DNA of 64,000 nt from Kryptolebias marmoratus (lineage: Eukaryota; Chordata; Actinopteri; Cyprinodontiformes; Rivulidae): NCBI RefSeq assembly GCF_001649575.2, contig NC_051438.1, positions 7,315,754 to 7,379,753 on the forward strand. The letters run 5' to 3'. Below are positions 36,455-48,104 of the stretch, in pieces; the stretch's first letter is position 1; each line of letters opens with the position of its first letter. A model generated the notes under the pieces. It did not search any database. It was given only the letters and a program-made list of their open reading frames with translations, and was not told the origin of the DNA. The position numbers and the translations under genes are program-made.

Positions 36455-37010
36455 GTACCCACCTCAGTCTGCCTTATCTCCACCCTGGCAGCTGCCCCCA
36501 CGTTTAAGATTTAATCTTCTGGAGTACACTTTTCAAATGCAGAAAGGAGGATTTGGACCATCCATACATTTTCTTTTACCCCGTTTCTCCTTTCCGGGTC
36601 GTGAGGAGCTGGTGCCTATTATAGTTCTAACCACTGGTCCACTGTGCCACTGATTTGGACCAGTTTTTTTTATATTTATTATTTATCATTGGCATGGTTT
36701 TTACAACTGGGCATGTTTTCTGACAGTATTGAGCTCCTGTGCAGGTGTTAAAATACAGCTCTAATGCTCTTCAGACATGTTAGAGACACCCACAACAACT
36801 CTGTGACTATTTTGAGAGACAGTCTGTGGCACAATGTTTTTTTGTCATATTCAAAATTTAGGTGACAAGACTGAGTGTCTCTGCATTTTAAGCAAGGAAA
36901 TTTAAAACCCCTGTGTTTGTTTCGAGATATACTAGAGTCTCCTTTACGAATGCACCTCACCAACTAGTAGTCAGAAGTCATAGCCCAGTGAAATACTAGC
37001 TTTAGACTCT
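36455..37010 (+). repeat. family D copy 2, interrupted by an L2-like piece
   Basis: It is colinear with 13135-13640 before and after the insertion at 36560-36652. It lies about 150 bp after exon B. There is no coding content. Confidence 0.65.
36560..36652 (-). mobile_element. short L2-like insertion with 10-bp target duplication
   Basis: The inserted 93 bp begins tccatacattttcttttacc and ends ccactgtgccactg, which are the two ends of the reversed L2-like tail with most of the middle missing. It is bounded by exact ATTTGGACCA copies at 36550-36559 and 36653-36662. Copy 1 of family D has a single corresponding site. Confidence 0.75.
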
Positions 37011-37304
37011 ACCCTGTCATTGTACTCTGTAATGTATGCTAACATAAATGTTGTTTTCAGGTTATTTGGCTCTGGCTGTATTGTTTGTCTTTGTTTGTGT
37101 ATGAGACAGTGAGTGGTGGAGAAGTGTGCCACACTGCTGAAAACCTGTTACTTACACTCTGGCATATATGTGGCCCAAAAAACAGAAAGTCTTTAGTCTG
37201 CTTTTTAGATCTGTTTCACCTCTGCACTGATAACTGCTGTAGAGTCGCAGCTGCTTTTAGATCCTGGAAATCTTACACATCATTTATCAACAGTGACATT
37301 CTTA

Positions 37305-37690
37305 AACTGATAGTTTGTATCTTTTAAAGTGGGGTTCTGTTGAAAGGTTATGAACAATTACCATCTTACCTGTTGTAGATAGCTTTCGTTTTGGAGAAAT
37401 TGAGTTTAATTCTGAACAGATTGATGAGCTAACGTCTACACAGACCACTCAGCCACCGGAGCCCCTTTGTATGAACTGGTAAGACGTTTTGAAAATGGCA
37501 GTTTTAAGATGGCAGCAATCCACTTTGCTCTTGGCCCAGATCAGACTAGCTCTTAGTTCATAAATCTGGTTGGAGTTAAACTTGAATTCTCTAAACTGAG
37601 GTCATTCAAGAAGCTATCAACAGGTAGAATAATAATTGTTCATAGGATTTCCTCAGAACCTCACAAAACAAATCTGAATCAGGACTTTAA
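37305..37690. mobile_element. foldback MITE, family E (both arms)
   Basis: The left arm runs atcttttaaagtggggttctg, gttatgaacaattacc and tggagaaattgagtttaattc. The right arm is its inverse (aacttgaattctctaaactg ... cctcacaaaacaaatctgaa). The arms are about 130 bp and the centre about 120 bp, without coding capacity. Confidence 0.65.
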
Positions 37691-37694
37691 CTGT

Positions 37695-38195
37695 GGGCAG
37701 TAATAGCTTTTGAAAACTTACAACTGTTTCAGAAAAGGGTTGCGAAACAGACGTTCATTTAATTTCACTATTATCTCTTAAACAACATTATTTACAACTT
37801 ACAGACTATTAAGTCTTAAAAACAATGAAATAACAAAAAAAAAAGATGATTGGTCTTACTATATATGGGTTTTAGCGATGTAGACAAAAGAAAAATATTT
37901 TTAAAGACTAAAAAAACAGACAATTTAAATTATTTAAATTATACCTATACCTATATCTATTACCTAATATTACCTATTTAGATTTAGATTATTTACAAGT
38001 GAACGCATATATATATTCGTGTGTGTGTTTTAACAGTTGGGTTTTTGTACATTTAGAGTTTTATTTCTTTGGTAAAACAAATAAATAATAACAACGATAG
38101 GGCAGAATCTAGGTACAAAGGACAACACAAAGTCACAGGTTCATTCTTACTGTAATTGAGGAAAAAATATACCTTTTGATGAGAACCCACAGTTT
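37695..38195. other. intron, AT-rich
   Basis: It contains tandem tacctat/atttaaat motifs near 37920-37990. I see no further feature. Confidence 0.4.
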
Positions 38196-38199
38196 ACAA

Positions 38200-39315
38200 C
38201 AAAACGTAAAGATGGACCTCTCCTTTCTCAGGTACAGTGAATGCTGCATGATTAGAAGTTAATGTAAAGTTTGGAGGGGACATAGATGAGAAGGTGGAAC
38301 CAGTGGATCAGATCTTCACCCTTGTTGATCTGCTAAGGGGGTCAGGGGAGTTTGACCTTCCGGTCCAAATATGATTTGTGGATCTGGAGAAGGTTTAAGT
38401 CTGTGTCTCCTAAAGTATTATGTTGGGGTTGCTGTGGGATTACAGGACATCATGGTCACTTTTAACAGCTATCTGGTCCTTATATAGTCGAAGCAAGAGC
38501 TGTGTCTGAATTCTCGGCAAGCTCGTTCCTGGTTCAGGTGGGACTCAGCCCGTTGTCTCTGATCTTGCTTTTGGTGTTCATGGACAGGATCTCAAGGCGC
38601 AGTCATGGAGAGGAGGGCGTCATGTTTGGGAACCTCTCTGCGTTTTGCAGATGATGTGATTTTGTTGGTGATTTCAGATCATGACCTTCAGTGAGAACTA
38701 GGGTAATTGTCAGCCAAATATGAAGCGCCTGGAATGAGAGGCAGCTCCTCTAAGTCTGAGGCCATACTTCTCAACAGATAAAAAGTGGAGTGCTCCCTCT
38801 GGGTCCAATGTCTGGGAGTCTTGGCCATGACTGATGGTAGAATGGAGCAGGAGATCATTAGGTCTTCATTCACAGTAATAATGGTGTTGATCTGGTCGAT
38901 CGTGGTGAAAAACGTGCTGAGCTGAAAGGCAAAGCTCTTGATTTACTGGTCTGTCTACATTTCAACCTCCACCTATGGTCATGAGGTGATGATCATGACC
39001 AAAAAAATGCATTTATAGATACAGTCAGCTAAAATAATCTTCCTTTGTAGGGTGGCTGGGCTCAGCCTTAGAGATAAGGTGAGGAGCTCCATCATCCAGG
39101 GGGCGTTCAGAGTGGAACCACAGCTTCCCTCCTCTGGGAGAAGACCTCAGGGCAGAATCTGAACTCACCGGTAGAGATTATATATCTTCTCTGGTCTGAG
39201 AGCACCTTGGGATTCCCAAGGAGGAGCTGGAAAGAAGGATATATAGGCTTCTCTTTTGGACTTGTTGCCTCTGTGACCCAACCACAGTTAAGCAAAGTAG
39301 TACGATGCATACATG
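38200..39315 (+). pseudogene. non-LTR retrotransposon reverse transcriptase remnant
   Basis: The + strand keeps recognisable RT pieces in order. They are a degraded palm with 'ttttgcagatgatgtg' (FADDV motif, near 38641-38657), a KSEA-type stretch near 38754, and the region that in intact copies reads EFKYLGVL. Next come tgatggtagaatggagcagg and aggcaaagctcttgattta, then ttcaacctccacctatggtcatgag (LTYGHE block, near 38960) and a C-terminal gggtggctgggctcagcc...ttagagataaggtgagg. Stops and frameshifts occur throughout. It is a teleost LINE of the RTE/Rex or L2 type; I do not commit to the subfamily. Confidence 0.7.
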
Positions 39316-39450
39316 GATGGATGGCTCTGTGATGGACTTGTGACCTGTCCAGGGTGTACCTTACCTTTCGCACAGTGACTGCTGGAGATAGACACCAGCT
39401 CCTCCACATCCCTGAACAAAAAGCAGGTAAAGAAAATGGATGGACAGACA
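39316..39450 (+). repeat. LINE 3' tail (atggatggatgg and gtgatggacttgtgacc)
   Basis: An atggatggatgg run is followed by ctgtgatggacttgtgacc, ccagggtgtacc and a closing agaaaatggatggac. This is the 3' end signature also seen reversed at 19.6 kb, so it may belong to a second, L2-like element abutting the first. Confidence 0.6.
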
Positions 39451-39622
39451 ATATGACCCCTCTAACATTTGACTTCGCTCTGTTATCACCAAACATATTG
39501 TTTAAATTTATCTAAACTTTTCCAAATTACAAAAAAAACAATCCCTTAATAATTCCAGGGATAAATGATTAGAAAAGCCTTATCAACTCCTACACAGGAA
39601 GAGATGTTTTCCAACATCCTAG

Positions 39623-40023
39623 AATATAAATACTAAGAGTGACAAAGCTTTGTTCAACATTTGTCCCAAAGACCACAATAACACTCTTACAGAAACAGCA
39701 GGTGATATTATTTTCATCATGTGCTTTTGTAAAGCACTTTTAATCCGTAAAACCTCTCACTGAAGGTTTTTTTTTTTTTTTAAAAAAAAGGAAAGTTCGA
39801 GGCAGTAAAGCCAGTGGTTTATGAATATAAATACTAAGAGTGACAAAGCTTTGTTCAACATTTGTCCCAAAGACCACAATAACACTCTTACAGAAACAGC
39901 GTGATATTATTTTCATCATGTGCTTTTGTAAAGCACTTTTAATCCGTAAAACCTCTCACTGAAGGTTTTTTTTTTTTTTTTAAAAAAAGGAAAGTTCGAG
40001 GCAGTAAAGCCAGTGGTTTATGA
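39623..40023. repeat. near-identical 200-bp tandem duplication
   Basis: Two head-to-tail copies (39623-39823 and 39824-40023) differ only by a 2-base indel in the gaaacagc(ag)gtgat region and by poly-T/poly-A length. No terminal repeats or coding content are present, so it reads as a recent local duplication or an assembly artefact. Confidence 0.85.
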
Positions 40024-40251
40024 ATAAGGAAAGACTGCTGGGCCACTTTGAGCCCCGAGCATCACACTAATCCTTCCAATGGTTTTAAAGACTAAGGTGG
40101 AGTGACGACGCGGGGAGCTGAGACCGCCTGAACTCGGTGTAATGGCATCCTTTTACTGCTGTGAAATCAATAATGACATGTGGTGATTTTTTTTTTTTTC
40201 ATTTAGCTCATTTCACTCTGGCTTTCTTTCACCTTCTCTTCCATTTGCTAG

Positions 40252-40288
40252 GACTCCCAGCATGTGACCTCAGGCTACAACACCCAGA
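40252..40288 (+). CDS. aff2: aff2-like internal exon C (DSQHVTSGYNTQ)
   Basis: This 37-bp exon enters in phase 0 and leaves in phase 1. It encodes DSQHVTSGYNTQ plus one base of the next codon. The acceptor is a long pyrimidine tract ending in tttgctag and the donor is a consensus gtaagt. DSQHV directly after KFPxPxK is shared with AFF1, and AFF2/AFF3 have ESQHL and DSQLV there, so the position within the scaffold is clear. The exon starts about 230 bp after a young 200-bp tandem duplication, and the next exon follows after an intron of only 358 bp. Confidence 0.9.
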
Positions 40289-40646
40289 GTAAGTTTCACC
40301 GCTTTGACACTCAACATACAGCCTCTTGTGATAATTACCACTGGAGTGGCTATAAAAGCTTCTGAGGAGAGTAAGAAAGCAGCTGACGTTTAAATGAATT
40401 CATAACCACAGGAGTATGATAATGTGTCAGTCTTTGCTTTTTATCTTTCTGTGCTCATCGGAGCAAAATGAACGAGTAGTCAGACTTTTCATAAGATGCA
40501 CTAGTGTGAGCATCAAGTTTGTAGCTCTTAACATGGATGTTACTTGAGTTTAACTTCATGTGAAGCAAATCAAACACACTGAGACAAACCTTGACACATG
40601 CAAAACAGTCTCGCTGACAGATTAAATGTCCTCTGTTTTGTTGCAG

Positions 40647-40707
40647 AGCGATGTTCTGTACCAGCTAACAAGCCCACTGCTAAACCTCCTACTGCACCAC
40701 AGAAGTC
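40647..40707 (+). CDS. aff2: aff2-like internal exon D
   Basis: This 61-bp exon (phase 1 in, phase 2 out) lies between tttgttgcag and gtgagt. Joined to exon C it reads KRCSVPANKPTAKPPTAPQK, then a serine codon split across the next intron. This is a low-complexity, Pro/Thr/Lys-rich linker of the kind found before MLEDDLK in other AFF proteins. The linker diverges in all paralogues, so support comes mainly from exact phase continuity and good splice sites. Confidence 0.86.
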
Positions 40708-41640
40708 GTGAGTATCTTTCTCTCTGACACAGACACACAACATAAATTGAGAATTTCTGACCTGCTGCTGCGGCTGCTGCTTTTGCCTGCTTTTGCCTCA
40801 AGGTAACTTGACTCTTGGATGGAATTCACCAGTGGTAGGAAGAAGGGGAAAAAAAAGAAAGATTGTGTGGATCAGAGCAGGAAGGTGCAGCTACATTAAT
40901 TTAACCTGAGCCAGGAGCATATTGCAACACCTCTGGCTGCAGTCCACTCCTCATCACTCACAGAAACGTACGGCAGGATGGTTCTGGGAAAGCAGAAATC
41001 TTCTAACGTTGCTGTGTGATCCTGACTTATCTTGTGCTTAATCCCAATAAGCTCAATAATTTGATTTGAAAACTTACAAATAGAACAATGTCCAATCTTA
41101 ACCAGGGATCGTCAGTGATCGGTGTAGGCAATCAGACGAAGAATATTGTAGCCCGATGTGATCATCACTCATATCTACAAGTGAATGAAGGTTCTGTTTA
41201 ATGCTAACTGCCTTAACAAAAACCTAGCAGACGAAGATATAATCTAAAGCTCTCTAAATCAAAGCAAAGCAAGAATGGCTTGTTTAGAAATTCCAGGAGA
41301 TGGAACACCTGCCTGTTTCAAATCTGCTTTGTTTAAAAAGAGTCGCCCGATGATCACAATGGAGAGTGAGAGTTGGGTGTATGGAAAGACAAGTCGGTCA
41401 TAAATTGTGCACTTCGAAACACACAAAACCAAACATTCCTTTTGTGGACTGTTTTTCTAACCAAAAGTTTGATTTAAAAAATTGTTTGTTTTGTTTGTGG
41501 CTTTTTTTGTGTGTGTGATGCATGGGCTGTAGGACAGTTTTTAGTGTAAGCTTTATTGGGTGTCTTGTGTTAATGTTAAAAAAAAAAAAAAAAAGGGGGA
41601 CGCTGGAGCTTGTTCTCATCCCTTCGTGACAGCCAGTCAG
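40708..41640. other. intron after exon D
   Basis: No supported feature is present apart from a poly-A run at about 41579-41594. Confidence 0.4.
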
Positions 41641-41642
41641 CC

Positions 41643-41755
<113 letters not shown>

Positions 41756-42229
41756 ATTGTCATGGGTTATTTTATGTTTTGTTTTTTTCAGGGATGAACA
41801 TGAGTATATAATGTTCGGTAATACTGTAAGCGGTGCTGCCTCATCTTATTAAGAAGTAATTAGGGATAATTGTGCAATTGTTTTCTGAGCGTTTACTAAG
41901 TAATCTCTGTCAAACACGCTTTGTTCTTTTGTGCCACAAAAGGGAGGAACACAGGCAAAAATGTGCAAGTTAATTATTTTCATTCATTAGAACAAGTGGT
42001 TAGGAGCGTACCTCTATGCTTCAAGAGTTCCATTTAACTATTATTCAATCACATTATGTTCAGACAGCTGGATATGTGTATGTATGCATCAGAGCAGAAG
42101 ACGTGAGTCGACGTCTCTGCTTGTGAGTCAGCTTTTTTAATGTTACTGGCTCAGAAAACACTTGGCCTTGTTTTCATTAGCACAAGAACACCTGTGCTGC
42201 GCTGGGTTTCCATGTTAGTCAAGCTGTTG

Positions 42230-42330
42230 TAACACTGTGTTGCAGCAAGTCCCTGTATTGAGCAGGACAATAGATGGAGCAAGGCACCAACAATGCCAGG
42301 GTCACAGGTTCAATTCTCACTGCTGCTCTG
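42230..42330 (+). repeat. possible tRNA-derived SINE fragment
   Basis: The string ggttcaattctcac resembles an RNA polymerase III B box, with a preceding gccagggtcaca. No A box at the usual distance is convincing. Weak call. Confidence 0.25.
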
Positions 42331-42989
42331 TGTACAAAGATTGCTGTTTGATACTCAAGGTGGCTCAACAGAGGAACTCAAGATGTTGCTTACCAAAAGG
42401 TTAGAAGGGGTTATGTTGTTGCCACTTTGACCCTGTATCCATTTGGTTTTTCGCCGCTCTTAGCAGCCCAACAGCATTTGGTCCCAACACTAAAAGTACT
42501 GTCTAGTTGTCCCAGTTAGCATTCATCCATGCAAGTCCAATAATTTGACTCTATAATGACCCTGTTCACTCATTTCAGACATGGTTTTGTTACAGTTGAG
42601 CAAGAAGAGAGAAACATCTTGTCTTTATTGATTATGATTTTAATTACTTTACTTACAACCTAAAAAAATGTATATTGAAAATAATTCCTCAATTCTAGAC
42701 AACCCCACTCCCAACCCTAACATTTGAGTTGGTTCAGCCCAACTTAGCTCACATTCCTGAAGCTGTGGAAATGAAAAACAAATCTAAAGTTATTTTGTTA
42801 GTGTTACAACCTTAGTACATCTCTTTCTGACTGTGACTCAGACGGAAGAAAGACAAATCATAGAACCATATCTTGATTTTTAAAAGGCCTGGGCTTCCAC
42901 AAGTCCCTTTATGCTGCTTCTATTGACTCAATACTCTTCAAATAGATTCTTCCTGATCTTTTTTACATCTTGAGGTGCTCCCTTATGGC

Positions 42990-43325
42990 TCCCTCACCAA
43001 ACTTTATAAGTCAAGAAGAAGTCCTCATTATAACCCTACTCCATCTGCCTATGTTGGCACCATGGCTCAAGCTTCATCCTGGCCTGAGTCACTTCGACTG
43101 GTGCAATGGGTCCTGCAGGTCCCAGGTTATGGATACGATGCTACCATGCTCCCCTCACTCCGCCCATGTACCTTATACTCTGCCACCATGATGTCAAACC
43201 ACCACAACCTCGCTACAGAAGTTTAAAACCATCATGAATACACACCCTGCAAAGACCATCCACATTCTGGTTGATTTTTTACGTCATAGCAGGGTCATCA
43301 TTCAGTGTGAAGTGGCCTAAAATCC
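42990..43325. repeat. unrecognised interspersed repeat, family G copy 1
   Basis: It shares cctgcaaagaccatccacattctgg and gggtcatcattcagtgtgaag with 52390-52480. It also shares these and an upstream 'caaaccaccacaacc...gctac' block with 60420-60660. No protein motif is recognised on either strand. Confidence 0.5.
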
Positions 43326-43329
43326 TGTC

Positions 43330-44525
43330 AAGTCCTGAACACATTTTGTTTTGCAGTTTGAGTAGATCTGCTTTGAAACACAGACATATTAAACAAGTAT
43401 TCCTTAGGTGGGCATCATGTTTATTTGAATTTGCAAAATATTACCTTTATCTCACAAAAAACCTTCCCAAGATACTTGAATTCCCTCTTATTTTTGACAA
43501 TTAGGCTCATTTTGCACCTACTACAGATTTGTTGCTGAGCCTTCTCAGCTCCACATGCCGTTTATGCTTTAGTTCATAACTCATTTATATCTGTGTCTGT
43601 TCCCACAGGTGCTTACTCTCTCGGTGCATTTTTATTCATGTCCCTGCCATGTTCCCTTTCCTCTCCCCATCCCGCCCGCCACTCGCTTCTCTTCACTTCC
43701 CCGTCATTATCGTCTCAATCTCACCCACTATCTCCCTCTCGCCATCTGTCCCTCCTTATGAAATAAAATATGAATCCATTATTCATTCATTCAAACATAT
43801 CTATCATTGCTGTGTGCACCACTGTGTCCCCTCACTGGCACAGTTTCTTTTCTCATTGTGCTTCAGTTATTCAGGACTTGTTTGGTGGCCCTCCACGGAA
43901 AGCGCCGCAGCATTGGGGTGTGTGTTCGCGAGGCAGGAAAAATCCCTTCAGGGAGTTCTCTTGTCATAACAGCATCGGTGCCGGCTCACAATAAAAGTAG
44001 TGTGTGTGGAGACTATATAAAGCAGTAAAACACGGCAACTTGCCAGAGCAGATAAATACAGAATAATTTGTTTGGTAAGGAACAGGTGATGCTGCGTTAT
44101 CAACTGGGCCATCCATATCGGTTTCATTGTTAGAATCAGATAATCAGGCAAACAACAGAAGAAAAGCAGCGACATCCCGTTTCTTTTTTCTCAATTAGAG
44201 ACCTTTTAAATCATCAGTGTACTATCCAGATGAGGCACCGATCCCAGCCCAGCATGTCTTTCTCGTTCCAAAGGAATTCTTGGCTGTCGGTTCAGCAGCT
44301 GCCAGACAGAAAGTTTCCAGGTGAAAAAACAATCTGGCTTGTCCTTCAAAGCTCCAACGGCTGAACATCTGGTTGTTTTTCTTTGGTGTGAATGTCCAGC
44401 CCTGCTTTTGTTGCGTAATTAATCAGTTTCACCAGAAAGGTTCCTCAGATGGGGTCACCAACAGTCTGAGCTAACAGAGAGGAGGTCATGGCTGCAGTAA
44501 CGTCTTTCTCTTTGTCTCTGTGCAG
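43330..44525. other. intron before exon E
   Basis: It contains a pyrimidine-rich patch (43600-43760). I see no supported exon or repeat. Confidence 0.4.
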
Positions 44526-44580
44526 AATGCTGGAGGATGACCTGAAGATCAGCAGCGATGAAGAGGAGGCTGAACAGCAG
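44526..44580 (+). CDS. aff2: aff2-like internal exon E (MLEDDLKISSDEEE)
   Basis: This 55-bp exon (phase 2 in, phase 0 out) supplies the last base of the split serine codon and then MLEDDLKISSDEEEAEQQ. MLEDDLKLSSDE is a hallmark of AFF2/AFF3, an acidic, serine-rich stretch at the start of the transactivation region. The acceptor is ctctgtgcag. The donor gtcagc is weak: it has GT but not the usual +3 to +5 bases. The frame stays open for 70 codons past the donor, to a stop at 44791-44793, so intron retention would give a truncated protein ending inside a repeat. Confidence 0.92.
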
Positions 44581-44719
44581 GTCAGCTCCCTCATTGGTTC
44601 ACTCACTTTATGGCACAAAACTCCTCTTTCCTGTCTTTCCTTTATTTACCCAGGTAATAGTCTCATTGAACTTTTCAACAGACGCCTGGCCAAGAAGGCA
44701 GTAGAACATACGACAAATA

Positions 44720-45025
44720 TTAGGGCTGAACGGTTCGACAGTTTATCAGCATCACAATATCAGTATCTCAAAAAACTGTTTGGACTGCAGTAAACCAGGT
44801 CCGGTAAATTTCATGTACCATGCATTCATTTTCTGCATGCTTACAATATATTTGGTCAATCCAACAGACTGGCTTTGATGCCCACAGCTGGTTTAGATAA
44901 TAGGTGTGATATAGAAGAAAGGGAGGAATGAGGAAAAAGTGAGTTTATCCTAATTTTTAACATCATTGCAATATTAAACAATATCATCGCTCATCACAGG
45001 TTTTTCTAATATTATGTACATAACT
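44720..45025. repeat. family F copy 2
   Basis: It is colinear with 14805-15120 (tggctttgatgcccac, aatattaaacaatatcatc, cacaggtttttctaa). It begins within the open frame that reads on from exon E. Confidence 0.5.
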
Positions 45026-45068
45026 AATATAATACATTACATTAAAAATACAACTGATATCTGTAGGT

Positions 45069-45268
45069 GTCAGGCAGAAACCTTGTATCTCCAAAAATGC
45101 AACTTTTCAGGACATGGAAAACAAAAAAAAAAAGATTTCTGTTCAATGAATTAAACTGTGTTGGCACACGTTCAGACACTCTTTTGACATTTTTCAGTAG
45201 AGCAGATTTGTGCAAAACATGAAAATTATTTTTAATTTTTTTTTTGAGATACAAGGTTTCTGCCTGAC
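45069..45268. mobile_element. 200-bp MITE with perfect 23-bp terminal inverted repeats
   Basis: Positions 45069-45091 (gtcaggcagaaaccttg...) and 45246-45268 are exact reverse complements. The interior is AT-rich with poly-A/poly-T next to the arms and has no coding capacity. Target duplications were not clear. Confidence 0.75.
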
Positions 45269-45269
45269 A

Positions 45270-46790
45270 GCAACAATATTCAAGTAAACAAACAAACCAT
45301 ATGTTAAATCAGAGCAACACTGACCAACAGAACTGTTCTCTCTTTCCTTTAAAATTGATTTAACCTTCTCCATGATAACCAGTTCTGACAAGTCCTTTTA
45401 GAAATTATACCAGGAAGTGAACAGCACATTTAGGAGGGTTTTTTTTTTCTAACTTTGTTCTGACTCTGGGGACAGACATTTTATAACACCATGAGAGGAG
45501 AGGTTGTACTGGTTGTTGTATTTATACATATAAACACACAGGTTAAAAAGTACCAACTCAAGCAGAGATTTGTATATAAAAACTAACCAACAGGAAAGTC
45601 TGCAGACATTTAGCAGCAACATACAGAGAACAGTGATGTACATGATTTCCACTGCCAGTAATAAAACACAAAGCACAGTGGCAGACAGTGTCTAACCTCT
45701 TTAGGTACTGGCTGAGTACTTTCACAAACAGTAGATCACCATAATCTAATAAAGACAAATAAGTTGCCTAAATCAAATGTCTCTTTACCTGAAGCTTGTT
45801 GATGGATACATAAAGCCTGTGGTTAAAATATTAATGGGGGTGTACATGTACAGTATATTCAGTATATTTGAGCTTCGTATGTATAATTCTGACCTTTTTT
45901 GCGTCAGAACAAATCTACAATAAATTCAAACGTGTACCCAATTCTTATTTTTAAACATCATTGAAGTTGTTTGTTGTATAATCCTTCAAATAAAACAATA
46001 AAAGCCTAAAAATACTATGCCTTTGAGCCCCATGATGAGTGTATGCTAACGTCTGACCACAACTGTATATCCAGTCATTCTTAATTTAAAAAAAACTGTG
46101 CTCCTTTGCAAGATTTTAATGGATTTCTAGATAAATTTGTATGAAAAAGGTTATGAAAATGAAAATCCAAGGTGTAGACATGCACTGAGTAGCTGATATT
46201 TCACAATAATCTGAATTTACGATTTCAACATAATTTAATATTAGGGTCAGTTATGAAGTGCAGCTTTGCTGTTGAGTAGAACCTCAGAGCGGGAGGCAGA
46301 CTGACCCTGATGTGATCTGAACACGCAGCTCTTCTGATCCAGAGTCAGATGCATTACTGTAGGGCCACAGGGTCGGTCAGAGGTGCGCCTCACATCCTTT
46401 ACTCAGCTCAGGGCAAATGCAGGCAAGCACTGGAGGACATCTTTAAAACGAGATCAAACCAGCCGCCGCTGATGGGTTCTTCAAGCGCACCAGTTTTCAA
46501 AAGTCATGTTTGTTTATATATCCATGGTCTCCCCTCATATTTCAAGCATCAGTGATGGAAATACAACTAACCCGAAATGAGCTGAGAGCATCACAGCAAG
46601 GAGTCTAAATACTTAATAAGATAGCTAATAGAATTAAAGACTGTCAACAAATAACAAAATGCTCTGTAATGTGCCTTTGCTCTTCTGTTGTTGAGCATTG
46701 TGTGCATATTAGTGGGGAAAATAAAAAAAAAATCAGAGTTAAAATTCATCTAAAACAGCTGTTTATACTGAGAATAAATAAGACACTGGT
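45270..46790. other. intron, no recognised feature
   Basis: AT-rich DNA. I see nothing that supports an exon or RNA gene. Confidence 0.4.
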
Positions 46791-46794
46791 GCAG

Positions 46795-47160
46795 TTCTTA
46801 ACTAAAGGTCTATCATTCCTAAAGGGAGGCATATTACTCGCCGTCTTTCATGCAATTTCATTAAATGTTATGATATGTTGGGTAATCTCACATCTTCTGT
46901 TAGCACTTGGTGTACATGTTGTGAATAACTGTCAGCTACTACCACAACAATATAACGCAGGATCTGTAAAATTCACCGAGGTACATCAGCTGTGATGGCC
47001 ATCTTGAATGGGGTTGACTCCAAAGGTTAATCAGTTTTGGATGTGCGTCCGATGATTACTTTGTGACAGTGTCATTAAAATCTGTTCAGTGGGTCCTGAG
47101 ATATTTTGGTAACCGTATAGAGAAGCGACACACACGCACACACACAGATAACGGCAGAAA
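46795..47160 (-). repeat. interspersed repeat, family A copy
   Basis: It carries tgttgtgaataactgtcagc, gtgatggccatcttgaatgg, gttgactccaaaggttaatc and cctgagatattttggtaacc, ending in a short CA tract. Confidence 0.65.
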
Positions 47161-47776
47161 CATTATCATTTCACCTTCTCCTTCAGCAGTGAGCAATAAT
47201 TAAAATACTTTGAAGGTTGTGGTTGTAACAAAATGTGGAAAAGTTCAAGGAGGGTGAACACCTTGTGAAGGCAGTGTACTTTTTGAGGCTGGTTGTACAA
47301 ACACAAGTTCAACTCGGTGTCTCTTGAAGCACAGTTTGAGGCAGGACCCAAACTGACGGCTCACGCTGAAAATTGTAGCATGTAGAGTTTACTCTGATAG
47401 TAAAGTACTCGACTGGTGGTTTAATCTGCAAATACTTACATTTCTCTTCTCTGTTGTTTGGCCCCCGGATTGTTGGTCCTGGTCCATCTTTTAGCCACAG
47501 TCTCATTGTGATTCATTTGCTGAACTGGCCAACGTTGTTTAAACACCACACCTCAGAGACAAATGGTGTAAAAGCCTAACAGCCATCGGGGGCCGGTTGA
47601 TACACCAGCTACACATTTTAATTCCTGCGTGAGAAACCGACTCCAAAGACTGAGCCTCCTTTTTATCTCATTCGTCTGTTTGGAGAGTCGAGCATTAGCA
47701 GCTCCTGCTTTTAACTATTAGTTTGACAGTAAATAAAGTGTCCTTTTTGTTTCATTAGCTTTGAAATGCCATATTT

Positions 47777-48100
47777 ATCGCCTGCCGCCAAAAGGCGAAG
47801 TACGGGCAATATTATTTTTGCGTGTGAGTGTGTGTTCATATGTCTGTTACCGAAATACCTCGTGAATCACTGGATGGCTTTTAATGCAACTTTCAGAAAA
47901 TAGTTATTAGATCTACAGCTGATAAAGTTTTGGAGTCAGTCTGCTCGAAGCTGGCCAGCTCACTATAAAAAACCAAAAATATTTTGCAGATATTGAGCTA
48001 ACATTTGGTGTGGTAGTTGCTGAGAGGGATTCCCACCCATGACATGAAGCTGCATGAGATTGCTCATAACGTTAAGCTCTTGCTTTCTGCTATCATTGGT
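47777..48100 (+). repeat. interspersed repeat, family A copy, with terminal palindrome
   Basis: It opens with cgcctgccgccaaaaggcg, then gaatcactggatggctttta, aaagttttggagtcag and gatattgagctaacatttgg, in inverse orientation to the 46.8 kb copy. The GC-rich opening is the family's terminal palindrome. Confidence 0.65.
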
Positions 48101-48104
48101 CTCT

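Noticed and set aside
39107..39496. 129-codon open frame on the - strand.
   Set aside because: It lies antisense to the LINE remnant and its tail and has no motif of its own.
43649..43969. 106-codon open frame on the + strand.
   Set aside because: It starts in a pyrimidine-rich patch, has no recognisable domain, and overlapping frames are equally open.
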